From: JBBQZO01 sp038207625 | GTDB taxonomy: Bacteria; Pseudomonadota; Gammaproteobacteria; Burkholderiales; Burkholderiaceae_D | Direction of reading: 5' to 3' | NCBI GenBank assembly: GCA_038207625.1 | Contig: JBBQZO010000031.1 | Span: 13,727-77,726, forward strand | Length of the DNA: 64,000 nucleotides | Part shown: piece by piece, positions 44,670 to 53,485 of the stretch | Layout of the letters: each line of letters begins with the position of its first letter | Position numbering within the stretch: the stretch's first letter is position 1 | The notes under the pieces: model-generated | Told to the model about the DNA's origin: nothing | Database searches by the model: none | What the model saw: only the letters and a program-made list of their open reading frames with translations | Translations under genes and position numbers: made by a program

Positions 44670-45304
44670 TGGAAGACCTGGACGCATCTGAACATAGCTC
44701 GCCGGTCTGGGCCGTTTTTGGCGACCTGATGTCCGGCCTGCTGGGCGCATTCGTTCTGCTACTGGTGGCAGTGGTTGGCGTGCAGATGGAGTTAAGCGCC
44801 AACCTGCAGGAAGAGGTGAAGAAACGCCATGCCGAGGAACAGCGCCGCCAAACGCTGGAGAAAGCCCTGGCGATACCGCTGGCGAGCGGGCGCATCACCC
44901 TCAACAATGGCCGCATTGGCATCAGTGGTCAGGTCCTGTTCGCGCAAAATTCCGACCAATTGCAGCCCGATGGCCGCCAGTTGCTAAACAGCTTGGTGGT
45001 GCCGCTGCGCGCCTACCTTTCCGCGCGCGACGAGATGCTGATGATCAGCGGCTTCACCGACGACAAGGCGATCCGCAATGGGCCGTTTGCGGATAACTGG
45101 GAACTGTCGGCGCAGCGCGCATTGACGGTGACACGCACGCTGGTCGAGCAAGGGATGCCATCGACGATGGTGTTTGCCGCCGCCTTCGGTTCAGAGCAGC
45201 CGGTGAAACCGAACACCGATGACGCCGCGCGCGCGCTGAACCGGCGCGTGGAGATGGCGCCGGTACCCAAGTCTGCTCCGGCTAAAGCGCCTTCGAATGG
45301 GTGA
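44669..45304 (+). CDS. MotB/ZorB-like OmpA-domain membrane protein
   Basis: 211 residues, ATG overlapping the DUF802 stop (TAATG) with AAGGA 5 nt upstream. A single N-terminal helix about residues 14-36 (AVFGDLMSGLLGAFVLLLVA) has Asp19 where MotB, TolR and ZorB keep the ion-binding Asp. After a coiled linker follows an OmpA-like peptidoglycan-binding domain: AQNSDQLQPDGRQLL, SGFTDDKAIRNGPFADNWEL and SAQRALTVTRTLVEQ, with the peptidoglycan-contacting Asp and Arg present. Together with DUF802 it should form an ion-driven, wall-anchored complex. Confidence 0.87.
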   Translation: MEDLDASEHSSPVWAVFGDLMSGLLGAFVLLLVAVVGVQMELSANLQEEVKKRHAEEQRRQTLEKALAIPLASGRITLNNGRIGISGQVLFAQNSDQLQPDGRQLLNSLVVPLRAYLSARDEMLMISGFTDDKAIRNGPFADNWELSAQRALTVTRTLVEQGMPSTMVFAAAFGSEQPVKPNTDDAARALNRRVEMAPVPKSAPAKAPSNG

Positions 45305-46163
45305 CGCTAACGCTGCTGGGAGACTGCCCTTGCAAGGGCAGTCCCGTGCGCAGGCAGGCGGCGTGCCGCCTGAAACCCCCGCTAGCGCTGCCATCCCGAC
45401 CTTCGACTCCAGGCAGACGGTGCCGCTATCGGACGTTGATGGACTTCTTGCACGCATCAGGGATCAGGGCTGCGAACGCTTTGATGCCGCAGGATGGCAC
45501 TATCTCGACACGCTGGCGCGGCGCGCGGCGGCGCATGAGGGGAGCGTGCGGCGCATGCTGGGGGCAAAGCTCGAGCAGGCACTTGCCGCATTTGCCGAGC
45601 GATTCGCTCAGGCGCGCTGTGCTGCGGCCGAGCTTCTCGCGACTACTGGTACGCAGCATCCGCAAGCGGCGGCCGAGCTGCAGCGACTGTTTGCAGGCGG
45701 CGATTTCAAGGGTTTGCGGCACCTGCAAGCGACGCTGCAAGCGCGCGCGCAATGCGCATCTTTGGCGGAGCTGGTGTCGCAACTTGAACCTGCCTTGGCC
45801 GATGCACCGGGATCTCCGCCGGCACATCATTTTACATCGCGTGCAAGCGCAACCGGCGCCCCCACCCTCGAGCTGAAGACCGTGCGCGAATCACGCGCTA
45901 CCTGGGCCAGGATGAGCGTCGACAAACAGCTGGCACTGGCCATGAAACAGGCCCCGATCAATGCCGGGCCGATCAATTCCCACATGCTGGTGCTGCGCTC
46001 GCTGGCAATGATGCAAGAACTCTCGCCGGATTACCTGAGCCGCATGGTCTCTTACGTCGATACGCTACTTATTCTGGATCCGGGCGAAAAGAATCTGCCC
46101 GTCAAGCGGAAGAAAGCGCTGCCTGCAAAGGCGACCAAGCCAGCACGGACGATGAAAAAATAG
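45297..46163 (+). CDS. DUF2894 family protein
   Basis: 288 residues, ATG 45297 overlapping the OmpA-like gene by 8 bp. No membrane segment. Pattern LLARIRDQGCERFDAAGWHY followed by a helical core, then TWARMSVDKQLALAMKQAPI and LNSHMLVLRSLAMMQELSPD-like INSHMLVLRSLAMMQELSPD near the end, typical of DUF2894; the C-terminus is Lys-rich. Last of the four-gene operon. It probably works with the DUF3348 protein on the cytoplasmic side. Function unknown. Confidence 0.85.
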   Translation: MGDANAAGRLPLQGQSRAQAGGVPPETPASAAIPTFDSRQTVPLSDVDGLLARIRDQGCERFDAAGWHYLDTLARRAAAHEGSVRRMLGAKLEQALAAFAERFAQARCAAAELLATTGTQHPQAAAELQRLFAGGDFKGLRHLQATLQARAQCASLAELVSQLEPALADAPGSPPAHHFTSRASATGAPTLELKTVRESRATWARMSVDKQLALAMKQAPINAGPINSHMLVLRSLAMMQELSPDYLSRMVSYVDTLLILDPGEKNLPVKRKKALPAKATKPARTMKK

Positions 46164-46179
46164 CGATGGTCTGGGCGTT

Positions 46180-46991
46180 GGTTCGATGTCGCATTGGCGA
46201 ACGTCGGCGGGCCGACCAGCTAAGCTGCGGCGCCCGAATCCAGGGCGAATCGATATGCTCAGCGTCACAAGGATGCGCTTTCCGATCGACGTGATCCTGG
46301 TCTGCATCGGCTGGTATGCGGCCTGCCCGCTGGACTACCGGCACCGCGAAGAGATGATGGCACAGCGCGGCGTGTCGGTCGACCATTCGTCGATCCACCG
46401 GTGGGCGACTCGTTCCCTGCCGCTCATCGAGAAGACGACCCGGAATCACAAGCGCCCGGTCGGGGGCAGCTGGCGTATGGATGAAACGGACATCAAGGTC
46501 AAGGCGGTCTGAACATACCTCTGCCGCGCTGTCGACAAGCAGGGCAAGACCGTGAACTTGCTGCTGACGGCGAAGCGGGACATGGCCGCGGCGAAGCGCT
46601 TCTTCGACAAGGCCATGGGAGCGAACAGCTTCGCGATGGGCCAGAGCGGCGCCAACAAGGCCGCCATCGACCCGATCAATGCCGGCCGCGCCGTGCCGAT
46701 CCTGATGCGCCAGGTCAAATACCTCAACAACATCGCCCTGCAGGACCATCGCGCCATCCAGTAGATGAGCAGGCCGACGCTCAACTTCAACGCGTTCCGG
46801 TCTGCCCGCTGCGTGCTCGCCGGCATCGAGCTGATGCACATGATCAGCAAGGGCCAATTCGCGATCGACGGCGCCGATGCATGGTCGTTCGCCGACAACT
46901 TTCTGCACTGGCAGAAATGACCCGTCCGGTTTGAGCGGCACAGTGCCGTTCCAGGAAAATTCCGTCGTTTGATCAACAACGCAATAGAACC
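46180..46991 (+). mobile_element. Decayed IS6-family insertion sequence
   Basis: Ends are recognisable: left GGTTCGATGTCGCATTGG from 46180; right end (read inward from 46991) GGTTCTATTGCGTTGTTG. Both resemble the IS6 family end GGTTCTGTTGCAAA. The 812-bp span fits IS6 elements. Flanking 8-bp sequences differ, so no target duplication remains. Contains one transposase pseudogene. Inserted just downstream of the DUF2894 gene. Confidence 0.75.
46255..46920 (+). pseudogene. IS6-family transposase, two in-frame stops
   Basis: One frame runs from ATG 46255 to TGA 46918, broken by TGA at 46510-46512 (where IS6 proteins have Trp after IKVK) and TAG at 46762-46764. Recognisable IS6 blocks: REEMMAQRGVSVDHSSIHRW, KRPVGGSWRMDETDIKVK (first DDE Asp), KYLNNIALQDHRAI, and LAGIELMHMISKGQFAIDGA. 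The block that normally contains the second Asp (VTIDKSGANK) reads FAMGQSGANK, so the active site is also lost. Non-functional. Confidence 0.85.
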
Positions 46992-47028
46992 GTATTTCGC
47001 GCCGATACAAATGTGGGCAGTCGATATG

Positions 47029-47052
47029 AAAAAACCCGCCGAAGCGGGTTTT
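47029..47052 (-). terminator. Intrinsic terminator after tRNA-Ser
   Basis: On the minus strand AAAACCCGC (47052-47044), loop TTCG, GCGGGTTTT (47039-47031), followed by two more T. A 9-bp stem, directly after the tRNA 3' end at 47062. Confidence 0.85.
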
Positions 47053-47061
47053 AGATATTAC

Positions 47062-47154
47062 TGGCGGAGACGGTGAGATTCGAACTCACGATACAGGTAT
47101 AAGCCGTATGCATCCTTAGCAGGGATGTGCCTTCGGCCACTCGGCCACGTCTCC
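47062..47154 (-). tRNA. tRNA-Ser(GCT)
   Basis: Minus-strand cloverleaf of 93 nt including an encoded CCA. 5' GGAGACG pairs with CGTCTCC at the 3' end; anticodon stem CATCC/GGATG with loop CTGCTAA gives anticodon GCT; T-arm GTGAGTTCGAATCTCAC; a long class II variable arm is present. Lies between lysC and the IS6 remnant. Confidence 0.95.
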
Positions 47155-47211
47155 TAGCTGAACTAAATCAACCTGTCTGCTTGCGATGTTTTGCTGCTAC
47201 AGAAGGCCGCA

Positions 47212-47240
47212 ATCATAACTAACGCGGCTCGTTTGGTCAA
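47212..47240 (-). promoter_or_regulatory. Promoter of tRNA-Ser
   Basis: Minus strand TTGACC (47240-47235), 17-bp spacer, TATGAT (47217-47212). About 57 bp upstream of the mature tRNA 5' end, so a short leader is expected. Confidence 0.7.
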
Positions 47241-47267
47241 TGGAACGACCAAACTTTTTTAAAAAAT

Positions 47268-48518
47268 TTATGCTTTTTCCAGATCGAAGGCTTTGTGCAG
47301 CGCGCGCACCGCCAATTCCATGTACTTTTCGTCGATCAGCACCGAGATCTTGATTTCCGAGGTGGAGATCATCAGGATGTTGATGCCCTCTTCCGACAGC
47401 GTGCGGAACATCTGCGAAGCGACGCCCACATGGCTGCGCATGCCCACGCCGACCACCGAGATCTTCGACACCTTGGCGTCGCCAATGATGGTCTCGGCGC
47501 CGATGTCGTTCTTGACGGTGTCGTTCAGGACCGCCATCGCCTTCGCGTACTCGCCGCGCGAGACGGTGAAGGTGAAGTCGGTCTTGCCGGCCACCGACTG
47601 ATTCTGGATGATCATGTCGACTTCGACATTCGCGTCGGCGATCGGGCCGAGGATGTGATAGGCCACGCCTGGCTTGTCGGGCACGCCCAGCACGGTGATT
47701 TTGGCCTCGTCGCGCGTGAACGCGATCCCGGAGATGACGGCTTGTTCCATATTAGTATCTTCCTCAAACGAAATCAGGGTTCCAGAGCAGGCCTCTTCGG
47801 CCAGCGGCATCAACGGGTCGGTCAGCGACGACAGCACGCGGGTCGGGACCCGGTAGTTGCCGGCGAATTCGACCGAGCGGCTTTGCAGCACTTTCGAGCC
47901 CAGCGATGCCAGTTCCAGCATTTCTTCAAATGTAATGGTCTTCAGGCGGCGCGCCTCTGACACCACGCGCGGGTCGGTCGTGTAGACGCCGTCGACGTCG
48001 GTGTAGATCAGGCATTCGTCGGCCTTCATGGCCGCCGCGATCGCCACCGCCGACGTGTCCGAACCACCGCGTCCCAGCGTCGAGATATTGCCCTCGTCGT
48101 CGACGCCCTGGAAGCCGGCGATGATGACGATCTTGCCCGCGTCCAGATCGGCGCGCACGCGCGCGTCGTCGATCGACTGGATGCGCGCCTTGGTGAAGGC
48201 CGAGTCGGTCTTGATGGCCACCTGCCAGCCCGCATAGGACACCGCTTGCTTGCCGATCGCCAGCAACGCCATCGCCAACAGGCCCACCGACACTTGTTCG
48301 CCGGTCGAGGCGATCATGTCCAGTTCGCGCGGATCGGGTTGCTCCATGATTTGCTTGGCCAGGCCGATCAGGCGGTTCGTTTCGCCGGACATGGCCGACG
48401 GCACCACCACGATCTGATAACCGGCGTCATGCCATTTGGCGACGCGCGCGGCGACGTTCTTGATGCGGTCAGTCGAGCCCATCGACGTACCGCCATATTT
48501 GTGGACGATTAAAGCCAT
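47268..48518 (-). CDS. lysC: Aspartate kinase
   Basis: 416 residues from ATG 48518; the upstream frame to 48590 is not supported. N-terminal kinase motif MALIVHKYGGTSMGSTDRIK, catalytic loop VVVPSAMSGETNRLI, and FQGVDDEGNISTLGRGGSDT. Two C-terminal ACT domains (AKITVLGVPDKPGVAYHILG; KISVVGVGMRSHVGVASQMF) for feedback inhibition by lysine and/or threonine. Catalyses the first step of Lys/Thr/Met synthesis. Conserved neighbour of tRNA-Ser and tilS-accA in Burkholderiales. Confidence 0.96.
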   Translation of the reverse strand: MALIVHKYGGTSMGSTDRIKNVAARVAKWHDAGYQIVVVPSAMSGETNRLIGLAKQIMEQPDPRELDMIASTGEQVSVGLLAMALLAIGKQAVSYAGWQVAIKTDSAFTKARIQSIDDARVRADLDAGKIVIIAGFQGVDDEGNISTLGRGGSDTSAVAIAAAMKADECLIYTDVDGVYTTDPRVVSEARRLKTITFEEMLELASLGSKVLQSRSVEFAGNYRVPTRVLSSLTDPLMPLAEEACSGTLISFEEDTNMEQAVISGIAFTRDEAKITVLGVPDKPGVAYHILGPIADANVEVDMIIQNQSVAGKTDFTFTVSRGEYAKAMAVLNDTVKNDIGAETIIGDAKVSKISVVGVGMRSHVGVASQMFRTLSEEGINILMISTSEIKISVLIDEKYMELAVRALHKAFDLEKA

Positions 48519-48633
48519 AAGAGTGAAATTTCCGCTCAAGAAAGAATAAAAAGAGGGCTTAACTCTACATGTTGCAATGCAAAATAACAAGGCTAAACGC
48601 GGCCATTGTCATACGGAATTCATATAAGGTAAT

Positions 48634-48658
48634 GCCGAATCGAGGGGGTCGATTCGGC
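48634..48658 (-). terminator. Perfect 10-bp hairpin after tilS
   Basis: GCCGAATCGA (48634-48643), 5-nt loop, TCGATTCGGC (48649-48658), 12 bp after the tilS stop on the minus strand. No T-run, so termination is likely but not certain. Confidence 0.6.
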
Positions 48659-48669
48659 GCGCGCCGGGC

Positions 48670-50094
48670 TTAGGATTGCCAGCGAAAACGGATGCGCGCG
48701 GCGGGCGGGCCGCTCAGATGGTGGCAATCCATGCCGATGCCGGCGGCAAACAGCAGCTGCGTGCCGGCGCTGACCACGGGAAGACGCGCGCGCTCCCAGG
48801 CTGGCACATCGCAGCCCTGGTAGTGCGATTTCAGACTGCGGGTGGGACGATTGGCAGCCAGTTTGAGCCGCTCGCCGCCCTTGCGGAACTCGATCGTCAA
48901 GCTCTGCGCGCGCAGCCAGTCGGTGTCGATGCCCAACTCGGGCCAGCCCTGCCCATCGACGGCTGCTGCGACGGGATCGAAATACAACACCCCGCCATAG
49001 GCCGGGAAAGCAATGCTCGCCTCGCCCTGCCAGCGAAACGTCAGTCCTGGCGTGACCACCAGGTCATCCTTGTCGCGCGCGCCGGCCAGTTCGGCCAGCT
49101 TGGGCGTGATGTGCAGCCGGTCGCGGTAGCGCCGGATATGGCAGTCTGGGTGGGTCACGCACAGCTGGGCGTCGTGGCGCGCTTCGACCAGCTGGGTCAC
49201 CATTTCGTGCAGCCAGGCGGTCGACGGCATCGCCAGGCCGCGCGTGCCAAACCAGTGGCGCAGCATGTTGTAGCTGCGATCCAGGCTCATCTGACGCAGC
49301 TTCTCGACGTCAATACAGTCGCCGTCCAGGCAGGCAGATAGATCCTGCACCGCCAGTTCGCTCAGCAAGCGCTGGGCCGACTGGGCATGCAGCGCGCTGC
49401 GTGCGAAGCGCTCCTGATAGCCGGGAAAGCGCTGCGCCAGCGCCGGCATCACCGTCAGGCGCAAGGCGTTGCGGGTGAAGCGCGGATCGGTGTTCGACTC
49501 GTCGTCGATGTGCGTCAGGCCATGCGCATCGAGATAGACCTGCAGGTCGGCGCGCAGCACCGACAACAGCGGGCGCGCCATCACCAGATCGGGATTGCCG
49601 AGCAAATCGGGGGCGGCGTTGGCCACGTCCATGCCGGACAGGCCGGCAGCGCCCGAGCCGCGCAACAACTGCAGCAGCACCGTTTCGGCCTGGTCGTCGA
49701 GATGATGGCCGGTCAGCATCAGGCGTATGCCGTGCTCGTCGCACAGCGCGCCCAAGGCCGCGTAACGGCTCTTGCGGGCCGCCAGCTCGACGCCGGACTT
49801 GTTGCCGTTGACCAGCACGCTGCGCGCTTCGAAAGGCACGCCCAGCGCCGCGCAGGTGCTCGCACAATGGCTGCGCCACGCATCGGCGTGCGCACTCAAA
49901 CCATGATGGATGTGAAAAGCCTGCAGCGCCACCTTGTGCTTGGTGGCATACCCGTGCGCCAGGTGCAGCAGCACGGTTGAATCGATGCCGCCGCTGTAGG
50001 CGACGGCGATCGGCGCATCCGGCGCGCCGGCCCGCACGGCGTCCAGCGCCGCGTCCAGGGTCGCCGCAAGGCTCCCGCTTTGCCGCTTGCTCAC
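48670..50094 (-). CDS. tilS: tRNA(Ile)-lysidine synthetase
   Basis: 474 residues from GTG 50094, which overlaps the accA stop (GTGA); the open frame continuing upstream to 50739 is inside accA and not real. PP-loop motif AYSGGIDSTVLLHLAH near residue 33, HHLDDQAETVLLQLLRGSG for tRNA binding, and a C-terminal TilS_C region (LTIEFRKGGERLKLAANRPT). Modifies C34 of the minor Ile tRNA to lysidine so AUA is read correctly; essential. Confidence 0.95.
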   Translation of the reverse strand: MSKRQSGSLAATLDAALDAVRAGAPDAPIAVAYSGGIDSTVLLHLAHGYATKHKVALQAFHIHHGLSAHADAWRSHCASTCAALGVPFEARSVLVNGNKSGVELAARKSRYAALGALCDEHGIRLMLTGHHLDDQAETVLLQLLRGSGAAGLSGMDVANAAPDLLGNPDLVMARPLLSVLRADLQVYLDAHGLTHIDDESNTDPRFTRNALRLTVMPALAQRFPGYQERFARSALHAQSAQRLLSELAVQDLSACLDGDCIDVEKLRQMSLDRSYNMLRHWFGTRGLAMPSTAWLHEMVTQLVEARHDAQLCVTHPDCHIRRYRDRLHITPKLAELAGARDKDDLVVTPGLTFRWQGEASIAFPAYGGVLYFDPVAAAVDGQGWPELGIDTDWLRAQSLTIEFRKGGERLKLAANRPTRSLKSHYQGCDVPAWERARLPVVSAGTQLLFAAGIGMDCHHLSGPPAARIRFRWQS

Positions 50095-51068
50095 TCTTCG
50101 GTCGGCGTGGTTTCTTTGAACTTGCCGTAGCTCATCAGCTTCTGATGGCGCTGCTCGATCAGGTCCTTGGTCTTCATGCCCTGGAACTGGCGCAGCGTAT
50201 CGGCCAGCGCGCGCTTGAGCAACACGGCCATCTGTTTCGGATCGCGGTGCGCGCCGCCCAGCGGTTCGTTGATGATCTTGTCGATCAGGCCCATCGCCTT
50301 CAGGCGGTGCGCGGTCAAGCCCAACGCTTCGGCCGCGTCGGAGGCGCGCTCTGACGTTTTCCACAGGATCGAGGCGCACCCTTCCGGCGAAATCACCGAA
50401 TAGGTCGAGTATTGCAGCATCAGCACCGCGTCGCCCACGGCCAGCGCCAGCGCGCCGCCGGAACCGCCCTCGCCGATGATGGTGGCGATCAGCGGCACCT
50501 TCAGTTCGGCCATCACGTACAGATTGTGGCCGATCGCTTCGGACTGGCCGCGCTCTTCGGCGTCGATACCCGGCCAGGCGCCGGTGGTGTCGACAAAGGT
50601 AAAGATCGGCAGGCCGAATTTCTCGGCCAGCTTCATCAGGCGCATCGCCTTGCGATAGCCTTCCGGTTTCGGCATGCCGAAGTTGCGCAGCGCGCGCTCC
50701 TTGGTGTCGCGTCCTTTTTGGTGGCCGATCACCATGCATGCCTGGCCGTTAAAGCGCGCCAGGCCGCCCACGATGGCCAAGTCGTCGGCGAAGCTGCGGT
50801 CGCCATGCAACTCATGGAAGTCCGTGAAGATTTCATTCACGTAGTCCATCGTGTAGGGGCGCTGCGGGTGGCGGGAAATTTGCGACACCTGCCATGGCGT
50901 GAGCTTGGCGTAGATGTCTTTGGTCAGTTGCTGGCTCTTCTTGGCCAGGCGGTCGATCTCTTCGGAGATGTCGACGGCCGAATCGTCCTGGACGAAACGC
51001 AGCTCTTCAATTTTGGAGTCGAGCTCCGCAATCGGTTGCTCAAAATTGAGGAAAGTTGTTTTAGTCAT
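50091..51068 (-). CDS. accA: Acetyl-CoA carboxylase carboxyltransferase subunit alpha
   Basis: 325 residues. N-terminal coiled part FLNFEQPIAELDSKIEELRF, then carboxyltransferase core RHPQRPYTMDYVNEIFTDFH, QKGRDTKERALRNFGMPKPE, FVDTTGAWPGIDAEERGQSE and GEGGSGGALALAVGD. Partner AccD is elsewhere. Makes malonyl-CoA for fatty acid synthesis. Its 3' end is coupled to tilS. Confidence 0.97.
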   Translation of the reverse strand: MTKTTFLNFEQPIAELDSKIEELRFVQDDSAVDISEEIDRLAKKSQQLTKDIYAKLTPWQVSQISRHPQRPYTMDYVNEIFTDFHELHGDRSFADDLAIVGGLARFNGQACMVIGHQKGRDTKERALRNFGMPKPEGYRKAMRLMKLAEKFGLPIFTFVDTTGAWPGIDAEERGQSEAIGHNLYVMAELKVPLIATIIGEGGSGGALALAVGDAVLMLQYSTYSVISPEGCASILWKTSERASDAAEALGLTAHRLKAMGLIDKIINEPLGGAHRDPKQMAVLLKRALADTLRQFQGMKTKDLIEQRHQKLMSYGKFKETTPTEE

Positions 51069-51126
51069 TATACCTCCGTGTTATTTGCGGTCGCGTTGAT
51101 GCTCTCTTCGCAACCTGATGCAAGCG

Positions 51127-51786
51127 CTATTCTACCGGAACCGGGTCCAGGCTACGCCACAAATACCAGGTCGCCACGGTACGCCACGGCTCCCAGTTGG
51201 CCGACACCTCGCGCGCATCGCTGCGCGAGACCGGTTCGCCCGAAAAATAATTGACGCTGATGCCCTGGATCAGACCCGGGTCGTCCAGCGGCAACACATT
51301 CGGACGGAGCAGATTAAATATCAAAAACATCTCCGCTGTCCAGCGTCCGATGCCGCGAATTTGCACCAGCTCGGCGATGACGGCTTCGTCGTCCATCTCC
51401 GCCCACTGGTTCGCATGCACCCGTTTGGCCTTGAAATGTTCGGCCAGATCGATGATGTATTCGGTTTTGCGTTTCGACAGACCGCAGGCGGCCAGTTGCT
51501 CGATGCCTGCCTTGAGCACCTGGGCAGGCGTGCATTTCGGGCACACCAGCAGCAGCTTTTGCCAGGCCAACTCGGCCGATTTGGTCGATACCTGCTGCCC
51601 CACCACCGAGCGCGCCAACGTGGTGAACGGGTCATCGTGGCCGACCAGATGCAAGTCGCCGAACTGGGGAATCAATTTTTTCATGATGCGGTCGCGCTTC
51701 ATCAGCTCGACCTTGGCCTGTTCCCAGTAGGACGGCACTTCAAGAATCAGTTTGGTTCCCACGGTTTCCTTCGACAGGGCCATCAT
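51127..51786 (-). CDS. DNA-3-methyladenine glycosylase II-type (AlkA-like) HhH-GPD protein
   Basis: 219 residues, ATG overlapping the cysS stop (ATGA). HhH-GPD superfamily: DPFTTLARSVVGQQVSTKSA, helix-hairpin-helix IRGIGRWTAEMFLIF, and the downstream Asp in LPLDDPGLI, the catalytic position. It lacks the N-terminal AlkA domain, like compact bacterial members. Removes alkylated bases from DNA. A fixed neighbour of cysS and accA in this order. Confidence 0.92.
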   Translation of the reverse strand: MMALSKETVGTKLILEVPSYWEQAKVELMKRDRIMKKLIPQFGDLHLVGHDDPFTTLARSVVGQQVSTKSAELAWQKLLLVCPKCTPAQVLKAGIEQLAACGLSKRKTEYIIDLAEHFKAKRVHANQWAEMDDEAVIAELVQIRGIGRWTAEMFLIFNLLRPNVLPLDDPGLIQGISVNYFSGEPVSRSDAREVSANWEPWRTVATWYLWRSLDPVPVE

Positions 51787-53174
51787 GCCCGGCGCCAGTT
51801 GGTAGTGCCGTCTGGTTTGTCTTCGAGGATCACGCCGCGCGCCAGCAACTGTGCACGGATCGCGTCCGATTCAGCGAAATTGCGCGCTTTCTTGGCTGCG
51901 CTGCGCTGCGCGATCGCCTGTTCGATGCTTGCATCGCCATCCGTGTCAGCGCCGCCACCTTGCAGGAAGGCTTGCGGCGCACGCTCAAGCAGGCCGATCA
52001 CACCCGCCAGCGCCTTCAATTGGCGGGCCAGCGCCACGTCCTTGGTCTTGTTGACCTCGGACACCAGATCGAACAGCACGGCCAACGCCACTGGCGTATT
52101 GAAGTCGTCGTCCATCGCGGCGGCAAAACGCTGGGCATGCGCCTCGCTCCAGTCGATTGCCAGCGCGTCGGCGCCCAGCTCGATGTCGGCCAGCGCCGTG
52201 TACAGGCGCGTCAATGCAAGCTTGGCGTCGTCCAGATGGGCGTCCGAATAGTTCAGCGGGCTGCGATAGTGGGCGCGCAGGATGAAAAAGCGGATCACTT
52301 CGGCATCGTATTTCTTGAGCACGTCGCGGATCGTGAAGAAATTGCCCAGCGATTTGGACATCTTCTCGTTGTCCAGACGCACGAAGCCGTTATGCACCCA
52401 GTAGTTGACGCTGGTGTGGCCGAACGCACCTTCGGACTGGGCGATCTCGTTCTCGTGGTGCGGAAACTGCAGGTCGGCACCGCCGCCATGGATGTCGAAC
52501 TGTTCGCCCAGCAAGGCGCACGACATTGCCGAGCACTCGATGTGCCAGCCGGGACGCCCGCTACCCCATTTCGAGTTCCATTTGACTTCGTCGGGCTCGG
52601 ATTCCTTGGACGACTTCCACAGCACGAAGTCGAGCGGATCGCGCTTGCCCAGATTGACGTCGACGCGCTCACCGGCGCGCAGGTCGTCGGGCGACTTGCC
52701 GGACAGGCGGCCGTAGTTTGGGAAAGCGCGCACGGCAAAATTGACGTCGCCATCCTCGCCCTGATACGCCAGGCCCTTGCGTTCCAGCGTTTCAATGATC
52801 GCCAGCATCTGCGGCACGTAAGCGGTCGCCAGGGGCGCAAAATCAGGGCGCAAAATACCCAAAGCGCCCGTATCCTCGTCCATATAGCTCGAAAAACGCG
52901 TGGTCAGCTGCGAAATCGTTTCGCCGTTCTCAACCGCGCGCTTGATGATCTTGTCGTCGATATCGGTGATGTTGCGCACATAGCGCACCTGGTAACCGGA
53001 CGCTTTCAACCACCGGTAGATGACGTCGAACGCCATCATCATGCGCGCGTGGCCGATGTGGCAGTAATCGTAGATTGTCATGCCGCACACGTACATTCCG
53101 GCTTTGCCCGGTTCGATCGGAACGAAGGTCTGTTTTTCGCGTGCCAGCGTATTGTAAATCTTTAAATTGCTCAT
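51783..53174 (-). CDS. cysS: Cysteinyl-tRNA synthetase
   Basis: 463 residues from ATG 53174 (MSNLKIYNTLAREKQTFVPI), the usual length. Class I signatures CHIGHARMMMAFDV (HIGH) and NEKMSKSLGNFFTI (KMSKS). Zinc Cys in MYVCGMTIYDY, and the zinc His/Cys around HIECSAMS. Charges tRNA-Cys. Longer upstream frame to 53369 is not supported. Confidence 0.97.
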   Translation of the reverse strand: MSNLKIYNTLAREKQTFVPIEPGKAGMYVCGMTIYDYCHIGHARMMMAFDVIYRWLKASGYQVRYVRNITDIDDKIIKRAVENGETISQLTTRFSSYMDEDTGALGILRPDFAPLATAYVPQMLAIIETLERKGLAYQGEDGDVNFAVRAFPNYGRLSGKSPDDLRAGERVDVNLGKRDPLDFVLWKSSKESEPDEVKWNSKWGSGRPGWHIECSAMSCALLGEQFDIHGGGADLQFPHHENEIAQSEGAFGHTSVNYWVHNGFVRLDNEKMSKSLGNFFTIRDVLKKYDAEVIRFFILRAHYRSPLNYSDAHLDDAKLALTRLYTALADIELGADALAIDWSEAHAQRFAAAMDDDFNTPVALAVLFDLVSEVNKTKDVALARQLKALAGVIGLLERAPQAFLQGGGADTDGDASIEQAIAQRSAAKKARNFAESDAIRAQLLARGVILEDKPDGTTNWRRA

Positions 53175-53485
53175 CGGACTCTTGCTTGGTGACAGAGAGC
53201 ACAACGATCGCGGCAATACGTCAACCGGGCGCGATGCGCCGTGGGGCGCGCGCCGGGTCTTGCGGGTGATTGCGACGAGATCGTCTGCCCCTCTGTATTG
53301 TTGTTTTTCTTTGTTAGAATGGGACGTCTGCGCAAAGTATAGCATTGATAAAATCCCCACTGGCCGCATATGGTCTAGGTTTTTATTTGCGCGTATGTCT
53401 TGACACTAGCCAAGCACGCGTGTGCCCGACAGGGGCACCGGTGCCAATCCGGCCCACCCCACATCATTCAGACAAGGATAACAAT

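Noticed and set aside
50095..50739. N-terminal extension of tilS
   Set aside because: It reads through accA in another frame; GTG 50094 with a GTGA overlap is the natural start.
53405..53485. Cobalamin-type riboswitch before the periplasmic cyclophilin gene
   Set aside because: A GGCACCGGTGCC palindrome is present but B12-box elements are not, and the gene is not a usual target.
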